A stretch of DNA of 33,293 nt from NCBI GenBank assembly GCA_025964685.1, contig JAOPYG010000451.1:1-33293 (forward strand), in the 5' to 3' direction. The translations under genes and the position numbers were made by a program. This DNA comes from Actinoallomurus sp. (GTDB taxonomy: Bacteria; Actinomycetota; Actinomycetes; Streptosporangiales; Streptosporangiaceae). This document shows positions 1-8,601 of the stretch, piece after piece (positions within the stretch are counted from its first letter, which is position 1; each line of letters starts with the position of its first letter). The notes below the pieces were generated by a model, which saw only the letters and a program-made list of their open reading frames with translations, was not told the DNA's origin and did no database searches.

Positions 1-530
1 ACCTCAACGACTCCTACTTCGTCGTCGCGCACTTCCACTACGTGCTGTTCGGCACCGTGGTGTTCGCGATGTTCGGCGGCTTCTACTTCTGGTGGCCGAA
101 GATGACGGGGAAGATGCTCAACGAGACGTGGGGGAAGATCCACTTCTGGTTGCTGTTCATCGGCTTCCACACGACCTTCCTGGTCCAGCACTGGCTGGGC
201 GCCGAGGGCATGCAGCGGCGCGTCCCCGACTACGCCAAGCAGTTCACCGGGCTCAACATGGTCTCCAGCATCGGCGCGCTGATCCTGGCGATCTCGATGC
301 TGCCGTTCCTGTGGAACGTCTTCATCACCGCCAGGAGCGGTGAGCGCGTCAACGTGGACGACCCGTGGGGCTACGGCAACTCCCTTGAGTGGGCGACGTC
401 GTGCCCGCCCCCGCGGCACAACTTCACCGCGATCCCGCGGATCCGGTCCGAGCGGCCCGCGTTCGACCTGCACTACCCGCACACCGAGCCGAAGCCCGCC
501 GTGACCGCCGGCGCCGGAACGGAGGACTGA
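1..530 (+). CDS. ctaD: Cytochrome c oxidase subunit I (aa3 type), C-terminal part
   Basis: Catalytic subunit of the terminal oxidase that reduces oxygen and pumps protons in the cytoplasmic membrane. The reading frame (codons from base 3) is already open at the window edge, so only the last 176 or so residues are present. It opens with a VVAHFHYV motif; in this family the two His are axial ligands of haem a3 and haem a, which fixes the identity. Transmembrane helices follow ([47 protein letters not shown]), and then a soluble tail with [17 protein letters not shown], typical of actinobacterial CtaD. The stop lies two bases before the ctaF start, so the two are surely cotranscribed. The binuclear-centre Cu ligands and the proton channels lie upstream of the window. 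Confidence 0.97.
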   Translation, partial: LNDSYFVVAHFHYVLFGTVVFAMFGGFYFWWPKMTGKMLNETWGKIHFWLLFIGFHTTFLVQHWLGAEGMQRRVPDYAKQFTGLNMVSSIGALILAISMLPFLWNVFITARSGERVNVDDPWGYGNSLEWATSCPPPRHNFTAIPRIRSERPAFDLHYPHTEPKPAVTAGAGTED

Positions 531-532
531 CG

Positions 533-928
533 ATGAAGATCGAAGGTTATCTGTTCGTCTTCTGCGCGCTGTTCTTCGCGGTCATGGACGTCATCTACTG
601 GCTGTGGTCGCACGACCCGACCGGTACGACCGCGCTGGCCCTCACCGTGGGCCTGGCCGGCCTGGTCGGCTTCTACCTGCTGTTCACCGGCCGCCGGATC
701 GGCGAGCGGCCGGAGGACGACAAGGAAGCTGAGATCGCCGACGGTGCCGGCGAGCTCGGTTTCTTCAGCCCGCACAGCTGGTGGCCGCTGTTCGCCGCGC
801 TGGCCGCGGGAACCGCCTGCCTCGGCGTCGTCATCGGCTGGTGGCTGGTGATGATCGGCATGCTCGCGGTGATCCTCGCCGCGATCGGGTTCGTCTTCGA
901 GTACTACCGGGGTCACTTCTCGCACTGA
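533..928 (+). CDS. ctaF: Cytochrome c oxidase subunit IV (actinobacterial type)
   Basis: Small membrane subunit found with actinobacterial aa3 oxidases in the bcc-aa3 supercomplex. The 131-residue protein starts MKIEGYLFVFCALFFAVMDVIYW and has four hydrophobic helices (about residues 5-25, 33-50, 85-102, 104-122) with an acidic loop (ERPEDDKEAEIADGAGE) between pairs; this layout and length fit the family. The ATG is chosen because it follows the ctaD stop by two bases with GGAGG upstream. A strong hairpin 25 bases after the stop suggests the ctaD-ctaF transcript ends here. ctaE lies 3 kb away, next to the bcc genes, as is usual in actinobacteria. Confidence 0.95.
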   Translation: MKIEGYLFVFCALFFAVMDVIYWLWSHDPTGTTALALTVGLAGLVGFYLLFTGRRIGERPEDDKEAEIADGAGELGFFSPHSWWPLFAALAAGTACLGVVIGWWLVMIGMLAVILAAIGFVFEYYRGHFSH

Positions 929-953
929 GGTCTCCCAAGAAACGGTACGCAGG

Positions 954-979
954 CCGGTGTCGCCGAGAGGCGGCGCCGG
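954..979 (+). terminator. Hairpin terminator after ctaF
   Basis: CCGGTGTCGCC (954-964) pairs with GGCGGCGCCGG (969-979) over 11 positions, two of them G-U, across a GAGA tetraloop of the GNRA class. There is no U-tract, as is common in high-GC actinomycetes. It lies 25 bases after the ctaF stop and before the unrelated transpeptidase gene. Confidence 0.7.
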
Positions 980-1021
980 TCTTCGCGTTTACTCGGCACG
1001 GACTCACGGGCGGGGGTGCGA

Positions 1022-2221
1022 ATGAGGCGAGGGGCGGCCGTCGCCACGTGCGTGCTTCTGCTCGGCGCGCCCGCGTGCGGGCACCCGGCACCGCCCCGCG
1101 CCGCCACCGTCGTCGTGGTGTCGCCGTCCGGGGCACGCGCCGTACGGCCGGACGCTCCGGTGACCGTACGCGCGCGGAACGGGCGGATCCGCTCGGTGGC
1201 CCTCGCCGGCGGCGGGCGGCTGGACGGCCGGATCAGCCCGGACGGCACCCAGTGGTGGCCGACGTGGGCACTGAGCCCAGGCCGGTCGTACACCCTCCTC
1301 GCCACCGTCGCCGGAGCCGACGGCCGCCTGACCACGGTGCGCAGTACGTTCCGTACGCGCGGGGTCGCCCACACGATCGCGGCCACGGTCGTCGCACCCG
1401 AGGCCGGCGCCACGGTCGGCGTGGGAATGCCGATCATCGTGCGCTTCGCCGCGCCGGTCGAGAACCGGGCGGCGGTCGAACGCTCCCTCTCGCTGCGGAC
1501 GTCGGTCCCGGTGAGGGGCGCCTGGCACTGGTTCTCCGCCTCGGACGTGGTGTTCCGTCCCCTGACGTACTGGCCGGCGCACACCCGTGTCCGGCTGCTC
1601 GCCCACCTGTCCGGCCTGCCGCTCACGAGCCGCGCGTACGGCGCGCAGGACGTCACCATGGGCTTCGGCGTCGGTGACTCACGCATCACCGTGGCCAGCG
1701 CCCGCAGCCACCACCAGAACGTCCGGATCAACGGCCACAGGGTCCGCCGGATGCCGATCAGTATGGGCAAGGGCACGCGGCTCGCCTACACCACGACCAG
1801 CGGCGTCCACCTGGCCATGGAGAAGAACCACCACGTCGTCATGGACTCCGCGTCGGTCGGGTGCCCGCCGGGCTGCCCGGACCACTACCGGCACGACGTG
1901 TACTTCGCCGTCCGTATCTCCGACAGCGGGGAGTACGAGCACAGCGCGCCGTGGTCGGTCGGCGACCAGGGGCATCGCAACGTGAGCCACGGCTGCATCA
2001 ACCTGGGACCGCGCGACGCCCGATGGTTCTACCGCCACACCCGGCCGGGCGACGTCGTGGAGGTCACCGGCACGCGGCGGCCCCTGCAGCCGGCCAACGG
2101 CTGGGGCTACTGGCAGCTGACGTGGCCGGAGTGGCTGTCCGGAAGCCTCCTGGGCACGTCGTACGGCCAGGGCATGCCCGCCCCGGGCGGCGCGGCCGCA
2201 CAGGCCGTCGCCCGCCCCTGA
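1022..2221 (+). CDS. L,D-transpeptidase (YkuD domain), exported, probable lipoprotein
   Basis: Makes 3-3 cross-links in peptidoglycan outside the membrane, like mycobacterial LdtMt2. The protein has 399 residues. A signal peptide (MRRGAAVATCVLLLGAPAC) ends in a Cys preceded by APA, a weak lipobox. Residues about 30-210 form two Ig-like beta domains, as in actinobacterial class C enzymes. The YkuD domain carries the catalytic SHGCINL motif with Cys325 and an upstream HRNV segment. GTG 1016 is in frame, but ATG 1022 is better placed behind GGGCGGGGG. The tail (WGYWQLTWPEWLSGSLLG) is typical of the family. The gene is alone between ctaF and trpD and converges on trpD. It is not part of the respiratory machinery and fits the cell-wall theme of the window. 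Confidence 0.93.
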   Translation: MRRGAAVATCVLLLGAPACGHPAPPRAATVVVVSPSGARAVRPDAPVTVRARNGRIRSVALAGGGRLDGRISPDGTQWWPTWALSPGRSYTLLATVAGADGRLTTVRSTFRTRGVAHTIAATVVAPEAGATVGVGMPIIVRFAAPVENRAAVERSLSLRTSVPVRGAWHWFSASDVVFRPLTYWPAHTRVRLLAHLSGLPLTSRAYGAQDVTMGFGVGDSRITVASARSHHQNVRINGHRVRRMPISMGKGTRLAYTTTSGVHLAMEKNHHVVMDSASVGCPPGCPDHYRHDVYFAVRISDSGEYEHSAPWSVGDQGHRNVSHGCINLGPRDARWFYRHTRPGDVVEVTGTRRPLQPANGWGYWQLTWPEWLSGSLLGTSYGQGMPAPGGAAAQAVARP

Positions 2222-2244
2222 CCGGGCCCCGTACGGGCCGGCCC
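2222..2244. terminator. Possible bidirectional terminator between transpeptidase gene and trpD
   Basis: The 22-base convergent gap holds GGCCC...GGGCC around a CGTAC loop (2225-2239) and the palindrome GGGCCGGCCC (2235-2244). The stem is short and partly bulged, so this is weak support. Confidence 0.35.
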
Positions 2245-3293
2245 TAGCCGGCGAGACGCTGCGTCAGGTCGGACCAGCGCTCCAGGAGGGCGGTGGCGCG
2301 GCCGGAGTCGATCGCCTCCAGGGCACGGGTGTACGCGTCGCGGAGCGCCTCGGTCAGGCCTTCCGCCGGGGGAGTGCCCTGCGCGGCCACGAGTGCCGCG
2401 GCGGCGTTGAGGGCCACGATGTCGCGCACCGGGCCCGGCTCGCCCGCGAGCACCGCCCGCGCGACGCGCGCGTTGTGGCGGGCGTCCGCGCCGCGCAGGT
2501 CGTCCCGGGTGGCGCGGGGGATGCCGAGCGCGGCCGGATCGAAGACGGTCTCGGTGGCGGTGCCGTCGCGCACCACCCAGATGACCGACGTCGAGGTCGT
2601 GGTCAGCTCGTCGAGCCCGTCGTCGCCGCGGAACACCAGCGAGGAGCAGCCGCGCTCGGCGAAGACGCCCGCGATGACCCCGGCCATGCGGGGATGGAAC
2701 ACGCCCACCGCCTGAGCCGTCGGCCTGGCCGGGTTGGTGAGCGGGCCCAGGAAGTTGAACACCGTCGGAGTGCCCAGCTCGCTGCGGGTACGGGCGGCGT
2801 ACTTGAACCCCGGGTGGTACAGCGACGCGAAGCAGAACGTGATACCGATCTCACCGGCCACCTCCGCCGTCTTGGCGGGCGGCAGGTTGATGACGACGCC
2901 GAGCTCCTCGAGCAGGTCGGCGGCACCGCAGGAGGACGACGCGGCCCGGTTGCCGTGCTTGACCATCCGCGCGCCCGCGGCCGCGGCGACGATCGCGCCC
3001 ATGGTCGAGATGTTGACCGTGTGAGCCTGGTCACCGCCGGTGCCGACGAGGTCGACGGCCGGTCCCGGCACCGTGATCGGCGTGGCGTTGGCGAGCATGC
3101 CCGTCGCCAGGCCCGCGACCTCCGCGACACTCTCGCCCTTGGCCCGCAGCGCTACGGCGAAGCCCGCGATCTGAACGTCGGTGGCCTGCCCCGACATGAT
3201 CTCCTGCATCACCCAGGCGGTCTCGTCCGCCGACAGCGCCTGCCCGTTGAGCAGGGCGTCGAGCAGGGCCGGCCACGTCGTACGCGGGTCCAT
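2244..3293 (-). CDS. trpD: Anthranilate phosphoribosyltransferase
   Basis: Second committed step of tryptophan synthesis: anthranilate plus PRPP gives phosphoribosyl-anthranilate; cytoplasmic. The 349-residue protein has the usual length. Visible family motifs are the PRPP-binding GTGGD followed by NIST, the [25 protein letters not shown] stretch that contacts both substrates, and GDDGLDEL for Mg2+. The glycine of the usual SSSGSAD is Cys here (SSSCGAAD), a small variation. ATG 3293 has AGGGAG seven bases upstream. The gene follows the receiver-like gene by 20 bases on the same strand, so they may form one transcript. It sits apart from other trp genes, as in mycobacteria and Streptomyces, where trpD also neighbours ctaE. 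Confidence 0.97.
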   Translation of the reverse strand: MDPRTTWPALLDALLNGQALSADETAWVMQEIMSGQATDVQIAGFAVALRAKGESVAEVAGLATGMLANATPITVPGPAVDLVGTGGDQAHTVNISTMGAIVAAAAGARMVKHGNRAASSSCGAADLLEELGVVINLPPAKTAEVAGEIGITFCFASLYHPGFKYAARTRSELGTPTVFNFLGPLTNPARPTAQAVGVFHPRMAGVIAGVFAERGCSSLVFRGDDGLDELTTTSTSVIWVVRDGTATETVFDPAALGIPRATRDDLRGADARHNARVARAVLAGEPGPVRDIVALNAAAALVAAQGTPPAEGLTEALRDAYTRALEAIDSGRATALLERWSDLTQRLAG

Positions 3294-3313
3294 CCGGACG
3301 CTCCCTGGCGTGG

Positions 3314-3730
3314 TTACTTGCGGGACAGCTCGGTGTCGGTGCCGGTGCCGGACCCCGCGCGCCTGCGCATCAGCTCGGCCACGCCCTCGGCGAGAGCGAC
3401 CGCGTCGATGGGCTGGCCCGCGACGGCGTCCGCGCGTGACCAGGTGGCGAGCCAGCCGTCGTCACGGCGGGCGATGAGGACCATGATCGGGGGGCAGTTG
3501 TAGATCTCGTCCTTCGCCTGGCGGCAGATGCCCATGCCGCCGGCGGGCTGCGCCTCGCCGTCGAGGACGGCGACGTCGATGTCGCCCTGGTCGAGGCGGG
3601 CGAAGACCGCGGGCTCCGTGGCGATCTCGACGTACTCCACCAGCGGGAGCCCGGGAGCGGGCCGGCGGCCGAGCGCGAGGCGCACCTGGGCGCGGGTGTT
3701 CGCGTCGTGGCTGTAAACGAGGATCTTCAT
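3314..3730 (-). CDS. Degenerate response-regulator receiver domain protein
   Basis: A stand-alone CheY-like domain of 138 residues with no output domain. It begins [20 protein letters not shown]. Asp9 and the VAVLD strand with Asp57 correspond to the acidic pocket and the phospho-acceptor. The conserved Thr/Ser after strand 4 is Ala87 (VLIARR) and the Lys before Pro after strand 5 is Gln (GQPID), so ordinary phospho-switching is doubtful. Homologues sit beside ctaE and trpD in many actinobacteria (recalled, not checked). It lies upstream of trpD on the same strand and is divergent from ctaE. The function is unknown; a phosphorylation-independent protein-interaction role is only a guess. The C-terminal 15 residues are Gly/Thr/Ser-rich and probably disordered. 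Confidence 0.8.
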   Translation of the reverse strand: MKILVYSHDANTRAQVRLALGRRPAPGLPLVEYVEIATEPAVFARLDQGDIDVAVLDGEAQPAGGMGICRQAKDEIYNCPPIMVLIARRDDGWLATWSRADAVAGQPIDAVALAEGVAELMRRRAGSGTGTDTELSRK

Positions 3731-4050
3731 CTGAACTCTGGCGCGGAGGCCCCGGCGGGTGGCCGGGGAGGGATTGCGCCTCCCCCTTCCTGGAAGGACG
3801 TGGTCACGCCGCGCACTGCCGGCGCCTGCGGGGCCGGGTGATCATCGATTGTCGCGATGAGGCCCCACGCACGTAGCGAATGCTACCGGGCGAGATACGG
3901 CAGCCACGACCAGTACGACCACCACAGGCCACGACGGATGTTCGGTAGCGGCCTGATCACCGGAAAACGGCCTGGAAGAGGCCGCGCGGGGAGGAGCGGA
4001 GCACGCCCAATGGGGGGTCCTGCGTCATCTGGTCGGCAGGTGCCGCAATA
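3731..4050. other. Divergent intergenic region between receiver-like gene and ctaE
   Basis: These 320 bases hold no convincing gene. They should contain the promoters of ctaE-qcrCAB and of the receiver-like/trpD unit, but I see no clear -35/-10 pair. Weak dyads occur: CATCG-N7-CGATG near 3844-3868 and GGCCTGGAAGAGGCC near 3968-3984. Confidence 0.5.
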
Positions 4051-4707
4051 ATGCTGCCCGTGGCAACAGTATCCGCGACTGACAGCGCACCCCGCTCCCG
4101 CGCCAACCGGCCCAACCTCGTGAGCGTGGGCACGATCGTGTGGCTGTCGTCCGAGCTCATGTTCTTCGCGGCACTGTTCGCGATGTACTTCACCATCCGG
4201 TCGGTGACCATGGGTGACGGGGGCAAGTGGCCAGAGGCCCACTTGGACGTCCCGTACGCCGCGGTGAACACCTTCATCCTGCTGATGTCCAGTGTGACGT
4301 GTCAGCTGGGAGTGTTCGCGGCCGAGCGGGGCCAGGTCGGACGCCTCGGAAGCGCCTTGAACCTCCGCAAGTGGGGTCTACGCGAGTGGTACTTCCTGTC
4401 GTTCCTCATGGGCGCGGTCTTCGTCGCCGGCCAGCTCAATGAGTACCGCTCGCTCATCCACGAAGGCACCACGATCTCCTCGAGCGCCTACGGATCGGTG
4501 TTCTACCTGACCACGGGCTTCCACGGTCTGCATGTGACCGGCGGCCTCATCGCGTTCCTGTTCATGCTCGGACGGACGTTCGCCGCGAAGCGGTGGACCC
4601 ACGAGCAGGCGACGAGCGCCATCGTCGTGTCCTACTACTGGCACTTCGTCGATGCGGTGTGGGTCGGGCTGTTCTTCACGATTTACATCATCGAGCTGTT
4701 GCACTGA
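4051..4707 (+). CDS. ctaE: Cytochrome c oxidase subunit III
   Basis: Membrane subunit that stabilises the oxidase core. The protein has 218 residues and five predicted helices, starting at [22 protein letters not shown], which is nearly invariant in actinobacterial Cta[18 protein letters not shown] and [16 protein letters not shown] are the family's C-terminal signatures, including the buried Glu of SSELMFF and His residues in helices IV and V. The start is uncertain: ATG 4051 has no Shine-Dalgarno sequence, and GTG 4060 would give MATVSATD, also plausible. It is the first gene of ctaE-qcrC-qcrA-qcrB, with qcrC 22 bases downstream, so oxidase subunit III is made together with the bcc complex. 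Confidence 0.96.
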   Translation: MLPVATVSATDSAPRSRANRPNLVSVGTIVWLSSELMFFAALFAMYFTIRSVTMGDGGKWPEAHLDVPYAAVNTFILLMSSVTCQLGVFAAERGQVGRLGSALNLRKWGLREWYFLSFLMGAVFVAGQLNEYRSLIHEGTTISSSAYGSVFYLTTGFHGLHVTGGLIAFLFMLGRTFAAKRWTHEQATSAIVVSYYWHFVDAVWVGLFFTIYIIELLH

Positions 4708-4729
4708 TCCAGAACTGGGGAACTCTTCC

Positions 4730-5542
4730 GTGAAATGGTTCACCGCATGGCGCCGGCGCCCGTGGGCGGGCTACGCCGTCGTGCTGGCCGCGCTTGCGAT
4801 CATCGGTGTGGTGTACGCCGGTGCTTCGCCGGGCGCCGACCGCGCCCAGGCGTCTGACACCAAGGTGTCCGCGCAGGATGTCGCCAAGGGCAAGGCGCTG
4901 TTCGACCAGACCTGTTCCAGTTGCCACGGCGCGAACGCCCAGGGAACCCGGACCGCGCCCAGCCTGATCGGTGTGGGCGCCGCCTCGGTCGACTTCCAGG
5001 TCAGCACCGGCCGGATGCCCGCCATGAACCCCGGCGCGCAGATTCCGCGCAAGAAGCGGATCCTGAACGACGAGCAGACCCGCCAGCTGGCGGCGTACAT
5101 CGCCTCACTCGGCGGCGGCCCCCCGGTCCCCGCGGCCGACCAGGTCGACCCGGCGCACGGCGACTCGGCGCTCGGCGGCAAGCTGTTCCGCGCCAACTGC
5201 GCCCAGTGCCACAACTTCGCCGGATCCGGCGGCGCACTCACGGGCGGCAAGTACGCCCCGCCGCTCGACAAGGCCACGCCCACGCAGATCTACGAGGCCA
5301 TGATCACGGGCCCGCAGGCGATGCCGGTCTTCAACGACACGACCGTCACGCCGGAGCAGAAGCGCGCGATCATCGCCTACGTCACCCAGACCCGCAGCGA
5401 GGTCAACCCCGGCGGCAGCGGCCTCGGCCGTATCGGCCCGGTGGCCGAGGGTCTCGCGGGCTGGCTCGTCGGAATCGGACTGATGGTCATCGCAGCGATG
5501 TGGCTCACTGCCAGGAAGCCCAAGAAGAAGCACAATGACTGA
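4730..5542 (+). CDS. qcrC: Dihaem cytochrome c subunit of the bcc complex
   Basis: Carries electrons from the Rieske centre straight to the oxidase; actinobacteria lack a soluble cytochrome c, so the two haems are fused here. The 270-residue protein has an N-terminal signal/anchor (residues 13-31), haem motifs CSSCH (62-66) and CAQCH (157-161), candidate Met axial ligands in RMPAM (97/100) and in QAMP (198), and a C-terminal membrane helix (about 243-260) followed by a Lys-rich tail. GTG 4730 is chosen because it gives a proper N-terminal region MKWFTAWRRRPWAGY; the longer frame would run back into ctaE. The last 8 bases overlap qcrA, implying translational coupling. Confidence 0.97.
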   Translation: MKWFTAWRRRPWAGYAVVLAALAIIGVVYAGASPGADRAQASDTKVSAQDVAKGKALFDQTCSSCHGANAQGTRTAPSLIGVGAASVDFQVSTGRMPAMNPGAQIPRKKRILNDEQTRQLAAYIASLGGGPPVPAADQVDPAHGDSALGGKLFRANCAQCHNFAGSGGALTGGKYAPPLDKATPTQIYEAMITGPQAMPVFNDTTVTPEQKRAIIAYVTQTRSEVNPGGSGLGRIGPVAEGLAGWLVGIGLMVIAAMWLTARKPKKKHND

Positions 5543-6596
5543 CAACAACGAGACCAGCGGCGCCACTCCGGAAGATGAGGGGCGCGTCCCCAAGCGCGTG
5601 ATCGGCACTCCGTCGCCGGTCGGCACCCAGGAGCTGCTGCCCGGCGACGAGCCGGAGCAGGGCGGCACCGGTTACGTGCTCGACGAGAAGAAGGCACGCA
5701 GGGCCGAGCGCGTCGCGGCCGCCTTCTTCACCCTGAGCTTCGTCGCCGGCATCGCGTTCATCGTGTTCTACGCCGTGTGGCCGGGGCATGTCGGCAACAT
5801 CAACCGCGCGGCCCGCTCGAACTACACGCTGGGCACCGCGATGACGCTGATCCTCCTCGGCCTCGCGGTGGGCCTGACCATATGGGTCCGCCACCTGGTG
5901 ACGACCAAGGAGATCGTCCAGGAGAGGCACTCGATCTCCTCCACGCCGGAGGATCGTGCGGTCTTCAACCAGTACCTCCAGGAGGGTTCCCGGGAGAGCG
6001 GCCTCGGCCAGCGGCGGCTGCTCCGCCGCACGCTGCTGCTGGCCGCCGCACCGCTGGGCCTGCTGCCGCTCGTCCTGCTGCGCGACCTCGGTCCGCTGCC
6101 GGAGAAGAAGCTGCGCCACACCGCGTGGAAGAACGGCACCCGCCTCGTCGTCGACGGCACCGGCCAGCCGCTGAAGGCCTCGGACTTCAACTCGCCCGGC
6201 AGCATCATCACCGTCGTCCCCGAGGGCGCCGAGGACAACCTCGACGAGATCGCCACGGGCGCCGTCCTGCTGCTCAACCTCCCGGTGGACCAGCTGAAGG
6301 TCAAGAAGGGCCGGGAGAACTGGCACGTCGGCGGCATCATCGCCTACTCCAAGATCTGCACGCACGTGGGCTGCCCGGCGGCGCTGTTCGAGCAGACCAC
6401 CCACCACATCCTGTGCCCGTGCCACCAGTCGACGTTCGACGCGCTGGACAGCGCGAAGGTGCTATTCGGCCCGGCGGCCAGGCCCCTGCCCCAGCTGCCG
6501 ATCGGCGTGGACTCCCAGGGCTACCTCATCGCCACGAGCGACTTCCACGAGCCGGTGGGCCCGAGCTTCTGGGAGCGCGGGAGGCCCAAGGTATGA
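5535..6596 (+). CDS. qcrA: Rieske iron-sulfur subunit of the bcc complex
   Basis: Accepts electrons from menaquinol and passes them to QcrC. The 353 residues comprise a charged N-terminal tail, three transmembrane helices (about 60-82, 98-120, 165-184), the actinobacterial arrangement rather than the usual single helix, and a C-terminal Rieske domain. The 2Fe-2S ligands are visible as CTHVGC (Cys275, His277) and CPCHQS (Cys294, His297), with Cys280 and Cys296 as the disulfide pair. The ATG lies inside the end of qcrC. The stop forms an ATGA overlap with a 35-codon frame leading to qcrB. Confidence 0.97.
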   Translation: MTDNNETSGATPEDEGRVPKRVIGTPSPVGTQELLPGDEPEQGGTGYVLDEKKARRAERVAAAFFTLSFVAGIAFIVFYAVWPGHVGNINRAARSNYTLGTAMTLILLGLAVGLTIWVRHLVTTKEIVQERHSISSTPEDRAVFNQYLQEGSRESGLGQRRLLRRTLLLAAAPLGLLPLVLLRDLGPLPEKKLRHTAWKNGTRLVVDGTGQPLKASDFNSPGSIITVVPEGAEDNLDEIATGAVLLLNLPVDQLKVKKGRENWHVGGIIAYSKICTHVGCPAALFEQTTHHILCPCHQSTFDALDSAKVLFGPAARPLPQLPIGVDSQGYLIATSDFHEPVGPSFWERGRPKV

Positions 6597-6700
6597 ACGG
6601 TATGAGCTTCATCCCAGCACGCATCCGGTGCGACGGCTCGCTGCCTTCGCCGAAGTCCCTCATCGGTGATTCGCGCGGCGAGCGAGGAGCGGCGAAATGA
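6593..6700 (+). CDS. Possible 35-residue coupling ORF between qcrA and qcrB
   Basis: An uninterrupted 36-codon frame starts in the ATGA that ends qcrA (6593-6596) and stops in the ATGA that starts qcrB (6697-6700), so ribosomes could pass from qcrA to qcrB without a gap. The peptide would be MNGMSFIPARIRCDGSLPSP followed by a Lys/Arg/Gly-rich tail ending in GAAK. I do not recognise it. It has no helix or domain signal. About a quarter of its codons end in A or T, more than the neighbours, which argues against a strongly selected protein. The frame is also open upstream within qcrA, so chance is possible. Confidence 0.3.
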   Translation: MNGMSFIPARIRCDGSLPSPKSLIGDSRGERGAAK

Positions 6701-8382
6701 GCACGACGACACCCCCCAAGCCCATCGACGACGCGGTCGGTTACGCCGACGACCGCTTCGCCACGGCGGGATTCCTGCGCGGCAAGATGAAGAAGGTCTT
6801 CCCCGACCACTGGTCGTTCATGTTGGGCGAGATCGCGCTGTACTCCTTCGTCATCCTGCTGCTGAGCGGGACGTTCCTGAGCCTCTGGTTCAAGCCCAGC
6901 ATGTCCGAGGTCATCTACCACGGCAGCTACACCAAGCTCAACGGCGTCAGCGTCAGCGAGGCGTACGACTCGACGCTGCGCATCAGCTTCGACATCCGCG
7001 GTGGTCTGCTCATGCGGCAGATCCACCACTGGGCGGCCGTGCTGTTCCTCGCCTCGATCATGGTGCACATGCTCCGGATCTTCTTCACCGGCGCATACCG
7101 CAAGCCGCGTGAGATCAACTGGCTCATCGGCATCACGATGTTCACCCTCGCGATCCTGGAGGGCCTGTTCGGCTACTCGCTGCCGGACGACCTGCTGTCC
7201 GGTACGGGCCTGCGCATCACCCAGGGCGTCCTGCAGTCGATCCCCATCGTGGGCACGTACCTGTTCTACTTCGCCTTCGGGGGCGCGTTCCCGGGCCATG
7301 ACTTCATCCCACGGCTCTATACCGTGCACGTGCTCCTCGTACCAGGTCTCCTCCTAGCCCTGGTCGCGGCGCACCTCATGATCATGTGGTTCCAGGGCCA
7401 CACGCAGTTCCCGGGCAAGGGCAAGTCGAACAACACGGTCACGGGCAAGGCGTTCTACCCGGTCTTCCTGATCAAGACGAACGCGTTCTTCCTGTTCACG
7501 TTCGCGGTCATCGCGGGGCTCGCCACGTTCGCGCAGATCAACCCGATCTGGCTCTTCGGGCCCTACACCCCGGACTCCATCACGGCCGGTTCACAGCCCG
7601 ACTTCTACATGGGCTTCCTCGAGGGTGCGCTGCGGATCATGCCCAACTGGGAGACCAACCTGTGGGGCCACACGATCGGCTGGAACGTCCTGATCCCGGC
7701 CCTCGTACCACTGGGGCTGATCATGACCGGCGCCGCGCTGTGGCCGTTCATCGAACAGTGGGCGACCGGCGACCGGCGGATCCACCACCTGGCCGACCGC
7801 CCGCGCAACGCGCCCTTCCGTACCTCGGTCGGCATGGCCACCGTCACCTTCTACGGGCTGCTGTGGCTGGCCGGCGGCAACGACGTCCTCGCCGACAAGT
7901 TCCACGTCCAGCTGTTCTGGACGACATGGATCTTCCGCGTCACCGTCATCGTCGGCCCGTTCATCGCGTACTTCATCACGAAGAGGATCTGCATCGGCCT
8001 GCAGCGCAGTGACGCGGCCGAGCTGGACCACGGTGTGGAGTCCGGCATCATCACGATGATGCCGAGCGGTGAGTTCGTCGAGGTGCACGAGCCGGTGAAG
8101 GAGAACGCCGAGGCGGTCCTGCGCAGCAAGCCCGTACCCGCGGCACTGCCGGACGCCGGGGAGGACGAGAACGGCATCCCGTCACCGGCGTCCCGCGGCC
8201 CACTCGCCCGCGCGCGCAAGGCACTGAACAACGCCTTCACCGCGGACGACATCCCGATGGGCAACGGCCACGCGGACGGACACGGCGAGCCCCAGGTGAC
8301 CGCTCCCGGAGCCAACGGCGACGACAGCACGCAGGACGCGGCGGTCGAGGGCGGCGACCACAAGGAGCTGAGCCGAGGCTGA
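6697..8382 (+). CDS. qcrB: Cytochrome b subunit of the bcc complex
   Basis: Membrane core of the menaquinol oxidase, holding two b haems and the quinol sites; in mycobacteria it is the target of telacebec-type inhibitors. The 561 residues include eight or nine helices. Haem ligands are His110 or His111 with His124 (QIHHWAAV, VHMLRIF) and His211 with His226 (YTVHVLL, VAAHLMIMW). PDFY (301-304) stands where PEWY lies in the Qo site. After about residue 435 comes a soluble Glu/Asp/Gly-rich tail of 120 residues, longer than the core needs and probably cytoplasmic. ATG 6697 has GAGGAG eight bases upstream. Two GC-rich hairpins follow the stop. Confidence 0.97.
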   Translation: MSTTTPPKPIDDAVGYADDRFATAGFLRGKMKKVFPDHWSFMLGEIALYSFVILLLSGTFLSLWFKPSMSEVIYHGSYTKLNGVSVSEAYDSTLRISFDIRGGLLMRQIHHWAAVLFLASIMVHMLRIFFTGAYRKPREINWLIGITMFTLAILEGLFGYSLPDDLLSGTGLRITQGVLQSIPIVGTYLFYFAFGGAFPGHDFIPRLYTVHVLLVPGLLLALVAAHLMIMWFQGHTQFPGKGKSNNTVTGKAFYPVFLIKTNAFFLFTFAVIAGLATFAQINPIWLFGPYTPDSITAGSQPDFYMGFLEGALRIMPNWETNLWGHTIGWNVLIPALVPLGLIMTGAALWPFIEQWATGDRRIHHLADRPRNAPFRTSVGMATVTFYGLLWLAGGNDVLADKFHVQLFWTTWIFRVTVIVGPFIAYFITKRICIGLQRSDAAELDHGVESGIITMMPSGEFVEVHEPVKENAEAVLRSKPVPAALPDAGEDENGIPSPASRGPLARARKALNNAFTADDIPMGNGHADGHGEPQVTAPGANGDDSTQDAAVEGGDHKELSRG

Positions 8383-8392
8383 CCGGCTACTG

Positions 8393-8426
8393 GCGGCCCG
8401 CCACCGAAACACCGATAGCGGGCCGC
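8393..8426 (+). terminator. Hairpin terminator after qcrB
   Basis: GCGGCCCGC (8393-8401) is perfectly complementary to GCGGGCCGC (8418-8426) across a 16-base loop, 10 bases after the qcrB stop. There is no U-tract. Confidence 0.6.
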
Positions 8427-8439
8427 TGACGTCTCTCCC

Positions 8440-8459
8440 CGCGCCGTCTACCCGGCGCG
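8440..8459. terminator. Second GC hairpin between qcrB and the Lrp-domain gene
   Basis: CGCGCCG (8440-8446) pairs with CGGCGCG (8453-8459) around TCTACC. With the preceding hairpin it makes a tandem stop in the 219-base convergent gap. The rest of the gap (8460-8601) shows no gene. Confidence 0.45.
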
Positions 8460-8601
8460 AACCGCCCCGCCTGCCGCAGGATGGGCGCCCGGCGGTAGGT
8501 CGGCCGGGGATCGCTCGGCACACGTCGAGTCCTCGCTCCACGCGCTTCGGGTCCGGCGTAGTGCCGGCCTGGCTCATCCGGACGCGCCCGGGACGTTGTG
8601 C

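Noticed and set aside
781..1677. Long plus-strand reading frame overlapping ctaF and the transpeptidase gene
   Set aside because: Its translation is Arg/Pro/Gly-rich with no motif and it spans two real genes in another frame; it is an effect of high GC content.
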